A DNA stretch of 7,923 nt from assembly GCA_030634505.1 (NCBI GenBank), contig DAOWAQ010000080.1, positions 1 to 7,923 of the forward strand, written 5' to 3'. Below the pieces are notes generated by a model, which did not search any database, was not told the origin of the DNA, and worked only from the letters and a program-made list of their open reading frames with translations. This DNA is from Calditrichia bacterium (lineage in GTDB: Bacteria; Calditrichota; Calditrichia; JAJRVZ01). The translations under genes were made by a program, and so were the position numbers. Below are positions 6,198 through 7,923 of the stretch, piece by piece (position 1 is the stretch's first letter; every line of letters begins with the position of its first letter).

Positions 6198-6247
6198 CTC
6201 TCTTCGCTTTTCAATATCTTATTATAATTGTTAATCTTTCTGCAAAT

Positions 6248-7843
6248 TTATTTTTTCTTTTCATTCAGTGTACCAGAATTCATACGACGATACCATTTTT
6301 TATTTTGCTTGTAGATATTTTTGAATTCTTTAAACATAGTATCATATAATTCGCGATATTGTGAATTTGGGATAAAACTATTTTTAATTTTGATATATTT
6401 TTTAATTTCCTCAAATGAACTGATATAACCCAGTGACATACTGGCAAGTAATGCGATGCCTTTTGCTCCAGCCTGCTGAGCATCCTCTACCTGGTTAATT
6501 TTACGATTTGTAATGTCCGCCATTATCTGGCACCATAAATCGCTTGTAGCTCCTCCGCCTATAAAATTCAATTCCGTTACTTTTGAGTATAAATTTTCCA
6601 GGGTTTCCATTGCCCAACGAGTATTAAAAGCAATACCCTCCAATACAGCCCGAACCAGATGTTCACGTGAATGACTAAGACTTAAATTCATTAAACTGCC
6701 TCTAACGTGATCGTCATCCAGCGGACACCGTTCTCCATACATCCATGGTGTAAAAATGAGGCCTTCCGAACCGGGACCTGCCTTGGCTGCCAGATCATCT
6801 AGCACTTCGTATATTTTCCATTTTTGCTTTTCATCCATCAATTGTTTTTCATGATACAACACTTTATTTTTCAACCACTCCAGACAATATCCTGCTGTTT
6901 CCTGATGCGCCATAGCCAAATAATATTTTTGTGGATAAGCGCTACCGATACATCCGGTATAATGAGCGATATCAATTTTTCGCTTTGTAACATGACCCGC
7001 TACCCAGCCACTTGTACCAACACTTATATAAAGCTCTCCTTCGTTGATTGCTCCTGAGCCCAAAGTTGCACAGGTTAAATCACCTGCCCCATTAATAATT
7101 GTCGTATTTAAGTTCAATCCTGTTTCTATAGCTGCTTCATTAGTTAAACTGCCAACAATTGCAGCACTTTCTTTTACTTCTGACAACCTATTTGGTGTGA
7201 TTCCCGCAAGCTTACATAAGCCCGGATGCCATTGATTTAGATTTTTCCTGGTATCCAACAACCACCAAATTACACCTACATCTGCCGAAGTTATAAATTG
7301 TCCGGTTAATTTAAATATAATAAAATCTTTAATATCTATAAATTTATATGTTTCATTGAATACTTCAGATTTGTATTTTTTAAGCCATAACAGTTTACCA
7401 ATCTGGTCTTTTCCTGCTTGTCCGGGTGAGCCGCCGGTTATTTTAATAAATTTTCGTAAACGTAAAATGTTATAACCCATTATTCGAGGTTGAGTCCACA
7501 ATTCTTCTCTGATGATGTCTGCGGCTCTGCCATCTAACCAGGTCATGCTGGGAGTCAATGGTTTGCCCTCTTTAGTGACAGGAATTAATCCCTGCATTTG
7601 TGAAGAAAATGTTATCCCGACAATATCAGCTACATTTACTTCCGTTTTAGAGATGACTTCCCTGGTTGTTGAACAAACAGCTTTCCACAAATCCATTGGA
7701 TCCTGTTCAGCAAAACCAGGTTGAGGGTGATACAAAGGATAATCTTGCTTGGCAGAATCAATAATTTTTCCGAAGACAGTAACCAATATCGCCTTATCGG
7801 AGCTCGTACCTAAATCATGCGAAATAATATACTTTTCAGTCAT
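6248..7843 (-). CDS. FGGY-family carbohydrate kinase (xylulokinase-like)
   Basis: This 531-residue cytoplasmic kinase phosphorylates a sugar or polyol with ATP. Both actin-like lobes are present. The N-terminal lobe has the phosphate-1 loop HDLGTSSDKAILV (9-21), GFAEQDPMDLW (43-53), SSQMQGLIPV (80-89) and WLDGRAAD (102-109). The C-terminal lobe has NGAGDLTCATLGSG (251-264) with the likely catalytic base D255, the phosphate-2 GTSGW (276-280), GERCPLDDDHVRG (370-382), and the adenosine-binding FIGGGATSDLWCQIMAD (427-443) with QAGAKGIALLA (457-467). Where classical xylulokinases have GQMHG, this protein has SQMQG, so D-xylulose is not assured. The basic C-terminal tail (about 505-531) makes it somewhat longer than a typical XylB. 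The start ATG has no Shine-Dalgarno site. Ribulose, other ketoses or sugar alcohols are alternatives. Confidence 0.92.
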   Translation of the reverse strand: MTEKYIISHDLGTSSDKAILVTVFGKIIDSAKQDYPLYHPQPGFAEQDPMDLWKAVCSTTREVISKTEVNVADIVGITFSSQMQGLIPVTKEGKPLTPSMTWLDGRAADIIREELWTQPRIMGYNILRLRKFIKITGGSPGQAGKDQIGKLLWLKKYKSEVFNETYKFIDIKDFIIFKLTGQFITSADVGVIWWLLDTRKNLNQWHPGLCKLAGITPNRLSEVKESAAIVGSLTNEAAIETGLNLNTTIINGAGDLTCATLGSGAINEGELYISVGTSGWVAGHVTKRKIDIAHYTGCIGSAYPQKYYLAMAHQETAGYCLEWLKNKVLYHEKQLMDEKQKWKIYEVLDDLAAKAGPGSEGLIFTPWMYGERCPLDDDHVRGSLMNLSLSHSREHLVRAVLEGIAFNTRWAMETLENLYSKVTELNFIGGGATSDLWCQIMADITNRKINQVEDAQQAGAKGIALLASMSLGYISSFEEIKKYIKIKNSFIPNSQYRELYDTMFKEFKNIYKQNKKWYRRMNSGTLNEKKK

Positions 7844-7923
7844 AATAAAATAAATTTATTTTTTGATTGTATTGTCTTGGATAGGTAAAGATTAATAATA
7901 CGAAAAATTTATATCAAAGCCAA
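7844..7923 (-). other. Upstream region of the FGGY kinase
   Basis: The last 80 nt hold no gene. A perfect all-AT palindrome AAAATAAATTTATTTT (7847-7862) lies 3 nt before the kinase start codon. A TTGATA hexamer (minus strand, near 7917-7912) could be a -35 box, but no good -10 follows at the right distance. Confidence 0.3.

Noticed and set aside
7044..7724. Plus-strand reading frames opposite the FGGY kinase
   Set aside because: They are short, motif-free and antisense to a gene with full family motifs.
7847..7862. Perfect palindrome AAAATAAATTTATTTT before the FGGY kinase as an operator
   Set aside because: It is made only of A and T in very AT-rich DNA, so it is easily found by chance; noted only in the upstream-region entry.

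Overview
This AT-rich window holds seven supportable protein-coding genes, one of them cut by the left edge. No rRNA, tRNA, CRISPR array or insertion sequence is visible. The base composition, the mix of genes with strong Shine-Dalgarno sites and genes with none, and a 'CCACGGATT..ACACAGATT' type intergenic repeat suggest an environmental bacterium of the Bacteroidota/Ignavibacteriota (FCB) kind. That placement is an impression, because no phylogenetic marker lies in the window.

Layout. Positions 741-1 (minus) carry the N-terminal part of a Na+/phosphate cotransporter-like protein. It starts at a TTG and runs off the edge, and its second QSSS motif is degenerate. A gap of about 500 bp (742-1239) follows, containing a 39-codon reading frame that may be a gene remnant. 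A short PilZ-like protein lies at 1240-1617 (plus). A three-gene plus-strand operon fills 1893-4602: an Aur1/Ipt1-type PAP2 membrane phosphatase/transferase, a diacylglycerol/sphingosine-type lipid kinase and a HAD-IB phosphatase, separated by 11 and 8 nt. The operon ends at a long imperfect inverted repeat (4615-4723). That repeat also faces the convergent end of a small four-helix membrane protein (4743-5093, minus). The small gene has its own textbook promoter, a perfect 16-bp operator-like palindrome over the predicted start of transcription, and a strong ribosome binding site. Further right on the minus strand are an alpha/beta hydrolase (5187-6062) and an FGGY carbohydrate kinase (6248-7843). 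A 17-codon reading frame with tandem stops lies between them.

How they may work together. The operon is the clearest functional unit. A lipid-headgroup phosphatase or transferase, a lipid kinase and a soluble HAD phosphatase are what a phospholipid or sphingolipid headgroup pathway would need, but the substrates cannot be read from sequence. The kinase and the hydrolase share a strand and may be co-transcribed across a 185-nt gap, although nothing in the proteins ties them to one pathway. The small membrane protein looks separately regulated, by a repressor not encoded here.
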